From the IMG/VR virus record IMGVR_UViG_3300006990_000020, positions 1 through 64,000 of that record: a stretch of 64,000 bases of DNA. One strand, given 5' to 3'. Source of the DNA: a virus. This document shows, in pieces, positions 50,979-60,564 of this stretch. A model generated the notes under the pieces. That model searched no databases. It was not told the DNA's origin and worked only from the letters and a program-made list of their open reading frames with translations. The translations under genes were made by a program, and so were the position numbers. The stretch's first letter is position 1, and the number at the start of each line of letters is the position of its first letter.

Positions 50979-53843
50979 TTAAATAATGTACCAGTCTTTA
51001 CCAGAACTTCCACCAGAAACGATCGTATAACTATCGTATTGACTCATCGTAATACTTGTTTGACCGTCAATAAGATCATCAGTTCCACCCAAGGAGCCTC
51101 TTTGCTCTGCGTTTATAGTTACTTGACCAGAACCAATATTTTTAATATTATATTTAAATCCTGCAGAGATTGAATTGTTTGCTATGTTTGGAACTGTCCA
51201 AGCTAAAGCATTTGTACTATCAAAAACATAGATTTTTTCTATTTCTCCTGAGGTTGGTGCTGCTAATGTACCTGTAGCTGCTGAAGTGGATGTTAAACTT
51301 GGTAAAGATGATGACGATGAACCACCAGAAACAGTTGACCAGTATAAATTAACTTCATCTACAGGCGAACCACTATTTCCACCGTCTGTTGTTAAAATTT
51401 GACCTGCAGTTCCTGCGTCTGTTGGGAGTTTATATTCAGTTGTAGCACTAAGCTTACCGGGAGTTGACAAAGAAATATAGTTTTTGTTTTGTCCTACAGG
51501 GTTAGATGAGCCATCGCCTCCGTCGTAAAGTCTTAAAGAGCTATTGTAAACGTTCGAACCACTATTGTCTTGTGGTATAACTGACAAGGCACCAAGATCA
51601 GGCATCACAGAAATAAGATGATCTGACTGTAAAATTGTAGATTCCTGGCCGCTTAGTCCAACACCATAGTTTGCATAAAAGTCACTGTCAAATACTGCGT
51701 GCACAAGTCTTTTAGTTGAACCACCCAATCTAAACTGTGAGCATGTAATAGTTCCAGTTAAATTTAGACTTTGACTATCAACCCATTCAGCGCTTGTGTT
51801 GCTGTATGTTAACACAGCGTTGTCTGTTGGTAAAGCAACATTAACGTCAGAGAGATCGCCTATTTCATTAGGTGTAACGGGAGGAATATATCCTCTGTTG
51901 TAAAAAAAGTTTGGATGTGTATAATCATTGTCATAAACTTCTATTTCAATGAAACCTGATGACTTATTTAGTGTGACAGAAGTTGCCCCGGGGTGGGCTG
52001 TACTTCCTGCGCCAGCTGAGTATATGTATGTGTCTTTAGTTGATGCGTTCCAATCGTGTGGTCTAATTATTATGGTATGATTATTTTGATCTATAAAAGT
52101 AGATGCAATTTTTATTTTTTGGCCGGCCTTTAATCGAGAAGAACCCGTTGCAGTAACGTCAGGAAGAGTAAATGTATAAGTACCAATTGAGGAAGCAGTA
52201 ATTCCGGACGGCCAAAATATTCTGCTGTTATCAAAGTCTGCTACAGTTATGACTCTCTCATGTGTTGAATAAATACTATTACCAAATGCGTAAGTATTTC
52301 TACCGGTGGAAGTTATTGACCTTGAGTTTAGGTTTCCAGATAACCATTTACTACTAGATTCATCGTAATAAAGTGCATCATAATTTTCCGGAGAAGATGT
52401 TGTCACATCTGTTAGTGCTGAAAGTGTGCTAGCTCCTCCAGAACTTTGATCGACCCATGATAGCGCACCGCTACCATTAGTTTTAAGTATTTGGTCTGCA
52501 TTTCCGTCTGTATTTGGAAGTGTAAGTGTATAATTAGCTCCCGCGCTGTGGGGTGGGCCTTTAAGTGTAATACCATGACTGTTGTTCTCACAGTTTAGAA
52601 CAATTCGACCGCTACCGCTAGTAGTATTGCCTCGAATCTTAAATGAACCCGAGCCATCAGGTGCGACCTCAATATTGCCATTAGAAACCGAGCTTATAAG
52701 ATTTCCGTTGACATCCAAGTTTCCACCAAGCTGTGGTGTGGTGTCTTCAACAATATTTGAAAGGCTGCCAGCGCCAAGGCCTGCAACAAAATTAGCACGT
52801 GTCATTTTCTTAATTGCAGAAGCTGAACTGTCATAAATCAAAATTTCGTCTGCATCTTGTACCGATGTTTCAACTGTTTGACCGTTAATATCGACGTTTA
52901 GTGTATTACCTGTTTTTGTTAAAGCATCTCCTGCTGAGATTTGTCCTGCACTTGAAAATTTTACAAACTCAACGTCAGACGTACCAACTGTTACGATACT
53001 ATCAGTAGACAGAACAAATCCTGCGTCTGCATTGTTATTCCCCTCTTCAACAAAGAAAAAAGCACCTGAGTTAAACTCAGCTGGCACATCCATATCAGAA
53101 CTTCTTGTTAAAGTTAACGTGCTTCCAGACTTATCACCTACTGTATATATGCCATTCCATCTATTTGAAACGCCAGAGCTGTTTGAATCAACACCGTCTT
53201 TAATTAAGACTCTATCCCCATCGTCTAAATTAATACCGTCAACTTCATATGAGTTCGTCGATGAATCAAATCCTCCTTCACCATTTACTAGAGTTAATGT
53301 TGTACTACTAGCAGTCGAAGACATTGTAAAAGAAGTAGTTGTTGCTGCTCTAACAGAGTCATATATGTCAAGACCTGATGCTACGGAGTCTACATAACTT
53401 TTTGTTGCAGCATGCTGGTCAGCAGTAGGAACATTATTAATTAATAAAGTGTCAGTTACAATATTGCCAAAAGTAACTGTGTCACTTGTTGATAAACCGA
53501 GAGTAGATCTAACTGTTGAAGGATCTTCATATCCAAATGCACCCTGTGCTGTTGAAACTATAAATTTATCTGCAGCATCAACTTCTGATAATTGATTTAG
53601 ATCCTCTAACGTGCCAGTGATTGGGCTAGACTGCGATGAGATTGTATATTGACTACCTGCAGTTGTTGTCTTAGTTATAGTAATGTTGTTACCTGCTGCA
53701 ATTAAGTCACTGCCTTCAGTGTTAACTAATTCATCAAAAGATCCGGAAACAGCATTGATTTCTTTCCACGTAAGATTACTACTACCTTTTATACCTATTT
53801 TTCCTTCGCCATCTGCGCGAGGAACTAAATTTTTTGTCGTCAT
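50979..53843 (-). CDS. tail fibre protein (954 aa)
   Basis: The N-terminus, MTTKNLVPRADGEGKIGIKG followed by NLTWKEINAVSGSF, is the anchor segment commonly found in marine T4-like tail fibres. Further along are LINNVPTADQHAATKSYVDS (near 130), a fibre repeat in many phages, IGDLSDVNVALPTDNAVLTY (near 672) and LSALTDVTTSSPENYDALYY (near 475), both of the Leu-Ser/Thr-Asp-Val repeat type. The C-terminus, EIEKIYVFDSTNALAWTVPN to the end, is Ser/Gly/Thr-rich and beta-like. Trimeric fibre structure and host binding are inferred from the family. TGGAG lies about twelve bases before the ATG. Confidence 0.85.
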   Translation of the reverse strand: MTTKNLVPRADGEGKIGIKGSSNLTWKEINAVSGSFDELVNTEGSDLIAAGNNITITKTTTAGSQYTISSQSSPITGTLEDLNQLSEVDAADKFIVSTAQGAFGYEDPSTVRSTLGLSTSDTVTFGNIVTDTLLINNVPTADQHAATKSYVDSVASGLDIYDSVRAATTTSFTMSSTASSTTLTLVNGEGGFDSSTNSYEVDGINLDDGDRVLIKDGVDSNSSGVSNRWNGIYTVGDKSGSTLTLTRSSDMDVPAEFNSGAFFFVEEGNNNADAGFVLSTDSIVTVGTSDVEFVKFSSAGQISAGDALTKTGNTLNVDINGQTVETSVQDADEILIYDSSASAIKKMTRANFVAGLGAGSLSNIVEDTTPQLGGNLDVNGNLISSVSNGNIEVAPDGSGSFKIRGNTTSGSGRIVLNCENNSHGITLKGPPHSAGANYTLTLPNTDGNADQILKTNGSGALSWVDQSSGGASTLSALTDVTTSSPENYDALYYDESSSKWLSGNLNSRSITSTGRNTYAFGNSIYSTHERVITVADFDNSRIFWPSGITASSIGTYTFTLPDVTATGSSRLKAGQKIKIASTFIDQNNHTIIIRPHDWNASTKDTYIYSAGAGSTAHPGATSVTLNKSSGFIEIEVYDNDYTHPNFFYNRGYIPPVTPNEIGDLSDVNVALPTDNAVLTYSNTSAEWVDSQSLNLTGTITCSQFRLGGSTKRLVHAVFDSDFYANYGVGLSGQESTILQSDHLISVMPDLGALSVIPQDNSGSNVYNSSLRLYDGGDGSSNPVGQNKNYISLSTPGKLSATTEYKLPTDAGTAGQILTTDGGNSGSPVDEVNLYWSTVSGGSSSSSLPSLTSTSAATGTLAAPTSGEIEKIYVFDSTNALAWTVPNIANNSISAGFKYNIKNIGSGQVTINAEQRGSLGGTDDLIDGQTSITMSQYDSYTIVSGGSSGKDWYII

Positions 53844-53908
53844 ATTGTATTTGCTCCAGTTTATTTAATACTAATTATTAACACAAATATGTTTATGCTT
53901 TATATCTG
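53844..53908 (-). promoter_or_regulatory. 65-base gap before the 954-aa fibre gene
   Basis: On the minus strand the order is TTAACAGATATAAAGCATAA (a possible -10 region), then AATAATTAGTAT (53879-53868, the recurring 12-mer) and AAACTGGAG before the ATG at 53843. TTAACAGATATAA is shared with the plus-strand gap at 47064-47159. A promoter is likely; no gene or hairpin was seen. Confidence 0.35.
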
Positions 53909-54490
53909 TTAACTATTTAAATTATACCCGTTATTTGCATAAGGATTATGAAAATAAAATCCAGTGCCATCACGACCTGTATTAGATAACTCTGCGGACT
54001 GTAATGATCCTGTTGGGCCGCTAAAGTCTATTCTAAATGCATCTCCTCCACCTCTGTCACCCACCATTGCTTTAATAGCATAAAAGACTCCTGCAGTAAG
54101 CGTAACAGACCCGTCGCTATTAATTTCGCCATGCGCACCACCAGCATCACAAAGTGCATTGTTTTTATTTAAGTTCCATTCTAATGGCTCTGCGTTTGAA
54201 CCAACCCATAAATAACCTGCATCATCACATCTTATTCTAAAGTGCCATGTCCCAGAGACATCAGGTCTAAATAAACCACAGATCACATGAGTATCAAGGT
54301 CTGAAATTGTTCCTGATCTGTTGACTTGCGCTAGCACGCCTTCGTCAACCCAAGACTCGTCTAAATATCCTTCTAATCTACTAGGATCGTCATTTGTACC
54401 TTCATGATCACCAGAATTGTCTGTGTTTATATAACGATCGAACTTCCTTATATACAAACCACTTACTAATTTCTTTCTAAACACAATCAT
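53909..54490 (-). CDS. PA14/GLEYA-like adhesin domain protein (193 aa)
   Basis: Almost the whole protein is one PA14-like domain: GVLAQVNRSGTISDLDTHVI then GLFRPDVSGTWHFRIRCDDA, GYLWVGSNAEPLEW and LTAGVFYAIKAMVGDRGGGD with AFRIDFSGPTG. The Phe-x-x-x-x-Asp-Asp-x-Gly-x-Leu-Trp-Val pattern with the aspartate pair is the sugar/calcium-binding part of PA14 and GLEYA lectin domains. It is a carbohydrate-binding candidate at the fibre tip, acting on host surface glycans. It sits between two fibre-type genes. The ATG at 54490 is preceded by GGAC. Confidence 0.8.
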   Translation of the reverse strand: MIVFRKKLVSGLYIRKFDRYINTDNSGDHEGTNDDPSRLEGYLDESWVDEGVLAQVNRSGTISDLDTHVICGLFRPDVSGTWHFRIRCDDAGYLWVGSNAEPLEWNLNKNNALCDAGGAHGEINSDGSVTLTAGVFYAIKAMVGDRGGGDAFRIDFSGPTGSLQSAELSNTGRDGTGFYFHNPYANNGYNLNS

Positions 54491-54496
54491 TCTGGA

Positions 54497-55597
54497 TTAA
54501 GTCCTCACTAAGTGCAAGTTAGCTCTTAAACCTTGCGCGTTTGCAGGAGTTGTTGTTATTGCAAATGTAATTACGTCACCACTGTCACAGACTGCATTAG
54601 TAACAGTGGTTGTGGTTGCAGAAGTGTTTGTTCCTGATAGTGATAAACTTATCATAGAATTACTATCTGTTGTATTTGTAACAGTTATAGTTACATTTCC
54701 GCTCGTCGTGTGTTGATCTAGATAAAGGTCTAATCCTGTAACTGTCAACCCATATGGACAGTTAAATCTAAAAGCGTTTGTATCTGTTTGAACATCTAAA
54801 CCTGGAATACTAAGTTCTGTCACAATAGACTCAGGTAAACTACTAAAACTTACCACGCCTAATCCATCTGTCGATAAAAATTGACCGCTACTGCCATCAG
54901 ATGTTGGAAGCGTATAGGGACTAGCACTAGATTGATCATTGACATCGCCTATAAAAAAGTATCCTTGATCCAGATTAGGCGTTGCATTTGTTCTACCTGC
55001 TCCCCCTACAATCAATTCACCATTGCTGCTGTGTGATTTTATTATTTTCCCTATATTTTGTATTAGACTACTGCCTGCTGGCGGTGTGTTAACAAAACCA
55101 CCTGGAGTTAAATCACTTACATAAAGAGTGTCACCTTCACTATAAGATGTATTTGTGTCTATTCCTTTAAAAAGACCACTGTAGACAACATAACCCTCTT
55201 GCTCAGCTGCAATGTCATGCTGTACAAATCCAAATGCAGGCATTGTTGCGGATGAGCTTGAAGAAGCCAAAGAAACTTCAGGCTTATTTCCACTATGACC
55301 TGTAATACACACAATTTGTCCTTTCAAAAGCGTAGTTGTTGATGACGGGTTCTTAACAGGAAAAGAAAGTGCTTTAGGTAAAGAATCACCTTGAAGAAGA
55401 GCGATATCTCCATCTTCGTCTGGGAAAGTAATTGTTCTATCACTTGTTGGGTCTGTGATTGCTATCTCAAGCTCAAAATTATTATCTGTTGAACCTTCAA
55501 AAGCTAAGCCGCCGCTACTAATAACCATCCTATCTGTAGGCTTGATTACTTTTGTTCTTCCGTTATCATAGTAGCTAAATTTACTAATGTCCGTCAT
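54497..55597 (-). CDS. fibre-like protein with GQIVxITG module (366 aa)
   Basis: The protein starts MTDISKFSYYDNGRTKVIKP and contains the common phage fibre piece TSDRTITFPDEDGDIALLQG (residues about 52-72). A module from about 93 to 205, TLLKGQIVCITGHSGNKPEV then YSEGDTLYVSDLTPGGF and LIQNIGKIIKSHSSNGELIV, is widespread in marine phage structural proteins. The final 100 residues are a Thr-rich beta domain (TSGNVTITVTNTTDSNSM). AAGGAG gives a strong ribosome site. It is probably part of the fibre or collar, but no T4 counterpart is clear. Confidence 0.78.
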   Translation of the reverse strand: MTDISKFSYYDNGRTKVIKPTDRMVISSGGLAFEGSTDNNFELEIAITDPTSDRTITFPDEDGDIALLQGDSLPKALSFPVKNPSSTTTLLKGQIVCITGHSGNKPEVSLASSSSSATMPAFGFVQHDIAAEQEGYVVYSGLFKGIDTNTSYSEGDTLYVSDLTPGGFVNTPPAGSSLIQNIGKIIKSHSSNGELIVGGAGRTNATPNLDQGYFFIGDVNDQSSASPYTLPTSDGSSGQFLSTDGLGVVSFSSLPESIVTELSIPGLDVQTDTNAFRFNCPYGLTVTGLDLYLDQHTTSGNVTITVTNTTDSNSMISLSLSGTNTSATTTTVTNAVCDSGDVITFAITTTPANAQGLRANLHLVRT

Positions 55598-55602
55598 TTA
55601 AA

Positions 55603-56436
55603 TTACTCCTTTGTTGTTATGTTTCCGTTGTCATCAAACTCAAAATACAAGTCTCTAGCATCGTTTCTTTTAGTAGTAACGTATTTTATTGTATTTATTA
55701 TGTTGTCGTTATCTAGCGTCATATTGAAGTCAAGAGAAAATAGTCCGGTGTCACCGTCCAAAATTTTAGTTGCTCTTAAATTGTCACTATTAGCCGGGTC
55801 TGGCTCCCAAAGAGAACTTAGTGATGAATTACTTGTTTCGTTAGACTTTTTTCCAATATAAATAAAAGCTTCAATATAGTCAGGATCAGCGCTGTTTGTA
55901 CCTTCTCCTGGGTTTTGTTGAAAGAATACACCGTTGAAATAATCAAAATACCAGTATCTTTCATCTGTGACTGTTATTAATTCTCCACTACCTTTCGTAG
56001 TAGCATCTCCGCCAATATAAGCTTTAACCTCATATACTACACCAAAAGAGGGTGGAACTATTTGAACATCTCCTGCAGATGAATGAATTGCTTTGTTACT
56101 TATAAAGTTGCCTTCTCCTGACTTATCGCTTGTTGACGAAGATGAGTAGTTCGCAGGAAGACTAGAAAAGTAACCATGATATAGAGGCCCAGGTTGCACA
56201 GCTTCTGGAGCAAAGGAAAGAGGAAGCCTTACATATTCAACAATGTCGTCAGTTACGTCATAAAGATTTTCATTTAATGGGTTGGCAGGTATTACTTCAC
56301 CAAAAACAGTCTGAGCACTAATTGTAATACCTGTAGTTTTAGGTTCGTTAAAAACTTCAGCTTGATTTTTTGTATGTGCTTTCCCAGAAAGCTTTTTTAA
56401 GGAAATTTGTTGTCGAGTGTCACTTGTAAAACTCAT
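55603..56436 (-). CDS. virion structural protein in the fibre operon (277 aa)
   Basis: The 277-residue protein is beta-rich, with EYVRLPLSFAPEAVQPGPLY (near 69-90), VPPSFGVVYEVKAYIGGDAT (near 130) and RYWYFDYFNGVFFQQNPGEG (near 160-180). The Trp/Tyr/Phe run followed by Asn-Gly-Val-Phe-Phe-Gln is a pattern of phage neck or fibre-base proteins I cannot name. It closes with an acidic, Asp/Asn-rich end. Translation is close to the 366-residue gene. Function is inferred from position. Confidence 0.72.
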   Translation of the reverse strand: MSFTSDTRQQISLKKLSGKAHTKNQAEVFNEPKTTGITISAQTVFGEVIPANPLNENLYDVTDDIVEYVRLPLSFAPEAVQPGPLYHGYFSSLPANYSSSSTSDKSGEGNFISNKAIHSSAGDVQIVPPSFGVVYEVKAYIGGDATTKGSGELITVTDERYWYFDYFNGVFFQQNPGEGTNSADPDYIEAFIYIGKKSNETSNSSLSSLWEPDPANSDNLRATKILDGDTGLFSLDFNMTLDNDNIINTIKYVTTKRNDARDLYFEFDDNGNITTKE

Positions 56437-56439
56437 TTT

Positions 56440-59400
56440 TTAGCTCCAGACTAATTCTATTCTGTTTATATCACCAGACCAATTTTGTCCAGCTACGATT
56501 TTAACGATAACTTCGTCTCCCGGAAAAACATAAACAGTACCAAAAGTTACGTTATTTGTTATACCTAAACCAGAATTTCCTACAGTAGAAGTCAAACTTC
56601 CACTTAAACAGCCGTCGTTGTCTTGAAACTGTGCAGTTGCAAAAGGTATTGCTAAATCTAGAAAACCAGTACTTTGACTGTTTGTAGTAGTAGGTAATTT
56701 AATAAATACATTAATATTATTTCCTGTTAAAGAAACAGTGTTGTCAACTATAGATGCATTATTTCCTTTGATTTTTAAACTAAAACCGAATTTTGATGCA
56801 CCTGAGTTGTTTTCAAATTTTCTATAAAAAGTTCTATTGCCTGATGTTATAGAGTAATTAGGGTTTGCAGTAGGTCCAACTAGTGATGCACTATTACTAA
56901 AGTTTGATGTTGGGTAAATCAATTTATTATCAAAAAACTGCAATCCTGTATTAAAGTTTGCATTTAAACCTGTCAAGCTTTCTAATGAAGACCAAGAACC
57001 ATTACTAATGTCTGTTTGACCGTTGTATACGTCGTCTTTGAGTCTATAAGTCTCTGCAGAAAAATCTTCAACCAAAGCAGTCTCAGTATCGTTAACTGTG
57101 TAAATCAAAGGACTTGCAGACTGTACACTATTGCTTGTAAAAGATACACTCAAAGGATGTCTAACACGACAAGACACTTCAGCATTCAACAAGCTCCCAG
57201 GGATTGATTTAACAATATCAAAATCAATTAATGCATTAATATTTATGTCTTCGTCGTAAGCAGAAGAAACATTTACGTCCAAATCAGGTAACACACTTGA
57301 TGATGCATTATAAATACTGTTGACAATGCCTGTTCCATTTACATCGATTGATGTAACCGTAGAATTACTTGTGATTGGAAAAGAAATAGCCGTGCTTGAG
57401 CTGTCATAAATATTTTTATAAGCATTAGATACTGTTGTTTGACAAGTTGCTCGAGCTGAAGAGAAGTAATTTACTCCTGATAGATAGTTGGGTGGTGTAG
57501 TTCCTTGCACAAAAGTATTTGTAGGAATTGCAAGCGGGGTAAATGACATAGATGAATATTCGCTATTTACCCATTCAACATAGTTTGTTTCAAATACATT
57601 TGTTCCTCCATCAAGATCGTGAATTACTCTTGCATAATTCCATCCGTATCTCTGATCTGAAGTGTTGATTTGATAACTTCCTGTTCTGTAAAAGTATCGA
57701 TAATCAGGCAAGTTATTATTGTCTCTACCTACAAGTGCTTCTGTTATATTAAGGAAACCTGTGTTGTTTGAGTTTAAAGAGTTACCGCTGGAAAACGTAA
57801 ATAAGTTAACTGTACATTGGGGGATGATTGTTCCGTTGACTTCAAGCTTTAACTCTCCAACATTTGCTTTTCCGCCTCCCCAAGCGTTTGCTGGGTAGTT
57901 ATTTCCTTGTGACGACGTTGTTTCATTTATTTCCCCGTTTATCGATACAGATCCATCAAATATGCCTCTTCTAAGATTATTAGAAAATGACGTCATCCTA
58001 TATTCATCATTAGCATTAACTTGGTTTGAGCTACCTAAACTTCCAACATTTTGGTATGAGCTTTTAGCAAGGTTTGCACCAAAGCTTAGATTTCCTGTAA
58101 CACCTGAGTTATTAGAATCTATATTGGTTGTGTCAGGAGACGGCAAAACAGAACCAACAGCTCCAAAGTTAACATTCAAGTAATCTATTTCTCCAAGCCA
58201 AGTCTTGTTAGACTCTACTTTGACAAGAATCGATTCATTGTTACCAATTGCAGATGTTCCAAACGTTAAGTAGTTATTTGGGTTTTGTGATATATTGTTA
58301 GTAAAAGATCCAATCTTACCACCACTACCATCTGGATTTATTGTGTTATAAGAAAAGTCTGTTGCTGTGTCTAACCAAGATGAAGACCCTGGGAGTTTAA
58401 AATAAAGCTTAAAGTTGTTATTGTTACTTCCTAAACTAGTAGAATGAGAAAGTATTTGACCTACACCACTAATATTATAGCGAATGTCTCTGACTTCACT
58501 TCCCGTAGTATTTGTATATTTTCTTATATATCTTTTAGTGCCAGCGTTTATATTCCCGTTAGAATAATCTGGATTACCTGATGGTCCGTTTAACAAAGTA
58601 GAAAAATTTCCACTATTTATAATGTTTGTATTTTTCGTAGACATGAGTTTGTCATTATAGACAAGAAGACCGTCGTCATATCCAGAATTACCGGATGTTA
58701 TTCGTTGTGTTGAGGACCATTGATTTGATGTGTTGCTGATATCAGATTGATTGTTAAATGTTGTACTAATTAGTCTGTGACTTTCATCTCTAAACTCCTC
58801 ACTAGTATTGTTACTAAAGCTTGATGAATTGTCAATTAAAATTTCTGACTGGCTTGACAAAGTTAAACTCTGGTTAATCGATTTGTATGGGTGAAAAACA
58901 CTACAGCCTACTTCAATACCTGGGTTTGCTTCAGTAATAATTCTACCTGAACTTGGTAGACTTATTGTTCCTGTGCTTTGTACATTCAAGTTTTTAGTAT
59001 GATCTTCAGTTGCTATATTAATTTGACTAATACTAGAATCAGGAAACAAAATAGAAGATCCGCTAGGCATGGAAGAAGCATCAATGCTAGACGCAATTGT
59101 GCTGTAAGTATATTTATAGAAATTAGATATACTTGCAGAGTAATCTGCAGTACCGCCAGTAAAATATTCTACTCCGCTTAGATGTTTACTACCTGCTAGA
59201 TTTAAAGTTAATCCAGAAGATAAAACAGATAAATTTTCGTTATTGTCGTCATTTACCCACTGCGCAAACCCAGTTATTTTATCGACCTGACCAGGTATTA
59301 CATGTTTAACTTGTACATAGTTAAAACCATTGACTTGATCTGCATGATGAATAATCCAGTTGCCAGTTCTATGAGTAAAAGTAGAAAATTCTTGTTCAGA

Positions 59401-60345
59401 TGCAAACTTTCCTGGAGATGATTCACTTAAGTTTTTGAAACCGCTACCGTTAGAGTTTAAATGGTTTCCTGTTCCCGATCCTGGGGCACCTAGTCCTACA
59501 GAAGTCGTTAAATCAATAGAATGGATTTCATTACCATTTAGAAAAAGCTTGAGCTCTCCTTCATTTGCTGAAGAAAAGGAGTTCTCAGGATAGTTTACAA
59601 TATTATTTGTATAAACATCACTGCTCTGTAGGTCGTTCAGTACTCCTTCAATATTTGTTGTTTTTCGAAAAACACCGAGCTTGTAATGAAGTTTATCATT
59701 AGTTGTTTGTGAATTTTCTGCCTGATACAAACCATTGACATCAACGACTGGGTATCCTTCGAGCGCAATAACAGAAGTATATCCAGGTGATTGATCATTA
59801 TTTAGCCCAAAAGATAAATAAGAGCTTAGTGCAGGTGGTGACGGATCTTCGACTGTGAAGTCTTGGAGTTCCGGAGCTTGTCTTGGTGCTAAGCCTTTTA
59901 AAACTTCATTAAATCTGTCGACTACAGTCCCAACAGAAGTATTGTCTGTAAAGTCTGTAAAGAGTCCGTCTAAATAACTACCGTCTTCTGCTGTCCCTAT
60001 ATTTATTCCTCCAGAATGTATAATAGAACCAGAAACTGATAGAGAGCCTGTTGAAACAGCATCTACTTCAACGACATGATTTTCAGTATATAAAGTTCCA
60101 CTTACTACTACATCGCCGCCAAACAAAGTTACAGACTTATCTGAGTTATTTTCTTTGCCATCTATTGCTCCACTGACAAATAGGAAAACATCAGATCCAA
60201 CGTTAGATAAAAGTCCTGACGGGACTGATCCTTCATTGTCAGGTGCATCTGTGTCTGCATAAACTGTTATTTTAGGATTCGGTGCGGATCCTGAGCCAAT
60301 TAAGGCTTTGGTTCTAATCTGATCACTTAAAAAGTCTTTTGCCAT
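56440..60345 (-). CDS. giant fibre protein with two ~565-residue tandem copies (1301 aa)
   Basis: The first ~150 residues form an N-terminal anchor (LYTENHVVEVDAVSTGSLSV, then GLFTDFTDNTSVGTVVDRFN near 128). The rest contains two related large units. Unit one begins near residue 260 (NEGELKLFLNGNEIHSIDL) and has VNGFNYVQVKHVIPGQVDKI, LSGVEYFTGG and VGCSVFHPY. Unit two begins near 828 (NVGELKLEVNGTIIPQCTV) with YGWNYARVIHDLDGGTNVFE, LSGVNYFSS and SCRVRHPL in the same order. The copies match throughout but are diverged, so the duplication is old. A beta-rich fold and a fibre role are likely. Its ATG overlaps the stop of the 72-residue gene (TAATG). Confidence 0.82.
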   Translation of the reverse strand: MAKDFLSDQIRTKALIGSGSAPNPKITVYADTDAPDNEGSVPSGLLSNVGSDVFLFVSGAIDGKENNSDKSVTLFGGDVVVSGTLYTENHVVEVDAVSTGSLSVSGSIIHSGGINIGTAEDGSYLDGLFTDFTDNTSVGTVVDRFNEVLKGLAPRQAPELQDFTVEDPSPPALSSYLSFGLNNDQSPGYTSVIALEGYPVVDVNGLYQAENSQTTNDKLHYKLGVFRKTTNIEGVLNDLQSSDVYTNNIVNYPENSFSSANEGELKLFLNGNEIHSIDLTTSVGLGAPGSGTGNHLNSNGSGFKNLSESSPGKFASEQEFSTFTHRTGNWIIHHADQVNGFNYVQVKHVIPGQVDKITGFAQWVNDDNNENLSVLSSGLTLNLAGSKHLSGVEYFTGGTADYSASISNFYKYTYSTIASSIDASSMPSGSSILFPDSSISQINIATEDHTKNLNVQSTGTISLPSSGRIITEANPGIEVGCSVFHPYKSINQSLTLSSQSEILIDNSSSFSNNTSEEFRDESHRLISTTFNNQSDISNTSNQWSSTQRITSGNSGYDDGLLVYNDKLMSTKNTNIINSGNFSTLLNGPSGNPDYSNGNINAGTKRYIRKYTNTTGSEVRDIRYNISGVGQILSHSTSLGSNNNNFKLYFKLPGSSSWLDTATDFSYNTINPDGSGGKIGSFTNNISQNPNNYLTFGTSAIGNNESILVKVESNKTWLGEIDYLNVNFGAVGSVLPSPDTTNIDSNNSGVTGNLSFGANLAKSSYQNVGSLGSSNQVNANDEYRMTSFSNNLRRGIFDGSVSINGEINETTSSQGNNYPANAWGGGKANVGELKLEVNGTIIPQCTVNLFTFSSGNSLNSNNTGFLNITEALVGRDNNNLPDYRYFYRTGSYQINTSDQRYGWNYARVIHDLDGGTNVFETNYVEWVNSEYSSMSFTPLAIPTNTFVQGTTPPNYLSGVNYFSSARATCQTTVSNAYKNIYDSSSTAISFPITSNSTVTSIDVNGTGIVNSIYNASSSVLPDLDVNVSSAYDEDININALIDFDIVKSIPGSLLNAEVSCRVRHPLSVSFTSNSVQSASPLIYTVNDTETALVEDFSAETYRLKDDVYNGQTDISNGSWSSLESLTGLNANFNTGLQFFDNKLIYPTSNFSNSASLVGPTANPNYSITSGNRTFYRKFENNSGASKFGFSLKIKGNNASIVDNTVSLTGNNINVFIKLPTTTNSQSTGFLDLAIPFATAQFQDNDGCLSGSLTSTVGNSGLGITNNVTFGTVYVFPGDEVIVKIVAGQNWSGDINRIELVWS

Positions 60346-60563
60346 TACGATTCGCTTTCTATTGCAATATAGTTAACAGTTAATTCTAAATCATTGTTTT
60401 TCTGTACAACAAAAAAACTATTTTGAACGTCTGCTAAATATAAGCTTGTATTGTTATTAGGTGTTAGTTTAATTACAGGTAAGCTTGCAAACGCTTCTTC
60501 GAAAGTAACAGTTTTTTCTCTTTCTCCAGCAGAAAAGCTTATTATTCCTCTAGCAAAGCTCAT
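60345..60563 (-). CDS. small fibre-associated beta-sandwich protein (72 aa)
   Basis: The 72-residue protein has REKTVTFEEAFASLPVIKLT, closely resembling the neighbouring 106-residue protein (EETYTFTETYTQIPVIAATP): a Thr-x-Thr-Phe strand, an aromatic turn and a Pro-Val-Ile strand. Both probably have a small H-type-lectin-like or fibre-base fold. It ends with a strand FVVQKNNDLELTVNYIAIE. It is coupled by TAATG to the giant fibre gene, with CGAGG upstream of its own start. Confidence 0.7.
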   Translation of the reverse strand: MSFARGIISFSAGEREKTVTFEEAFASLPVIKLTPNNNTSLYLADVQNSFFVVQKNNDLELTVNYIAIESES

Positions 60564-60564
60564 A

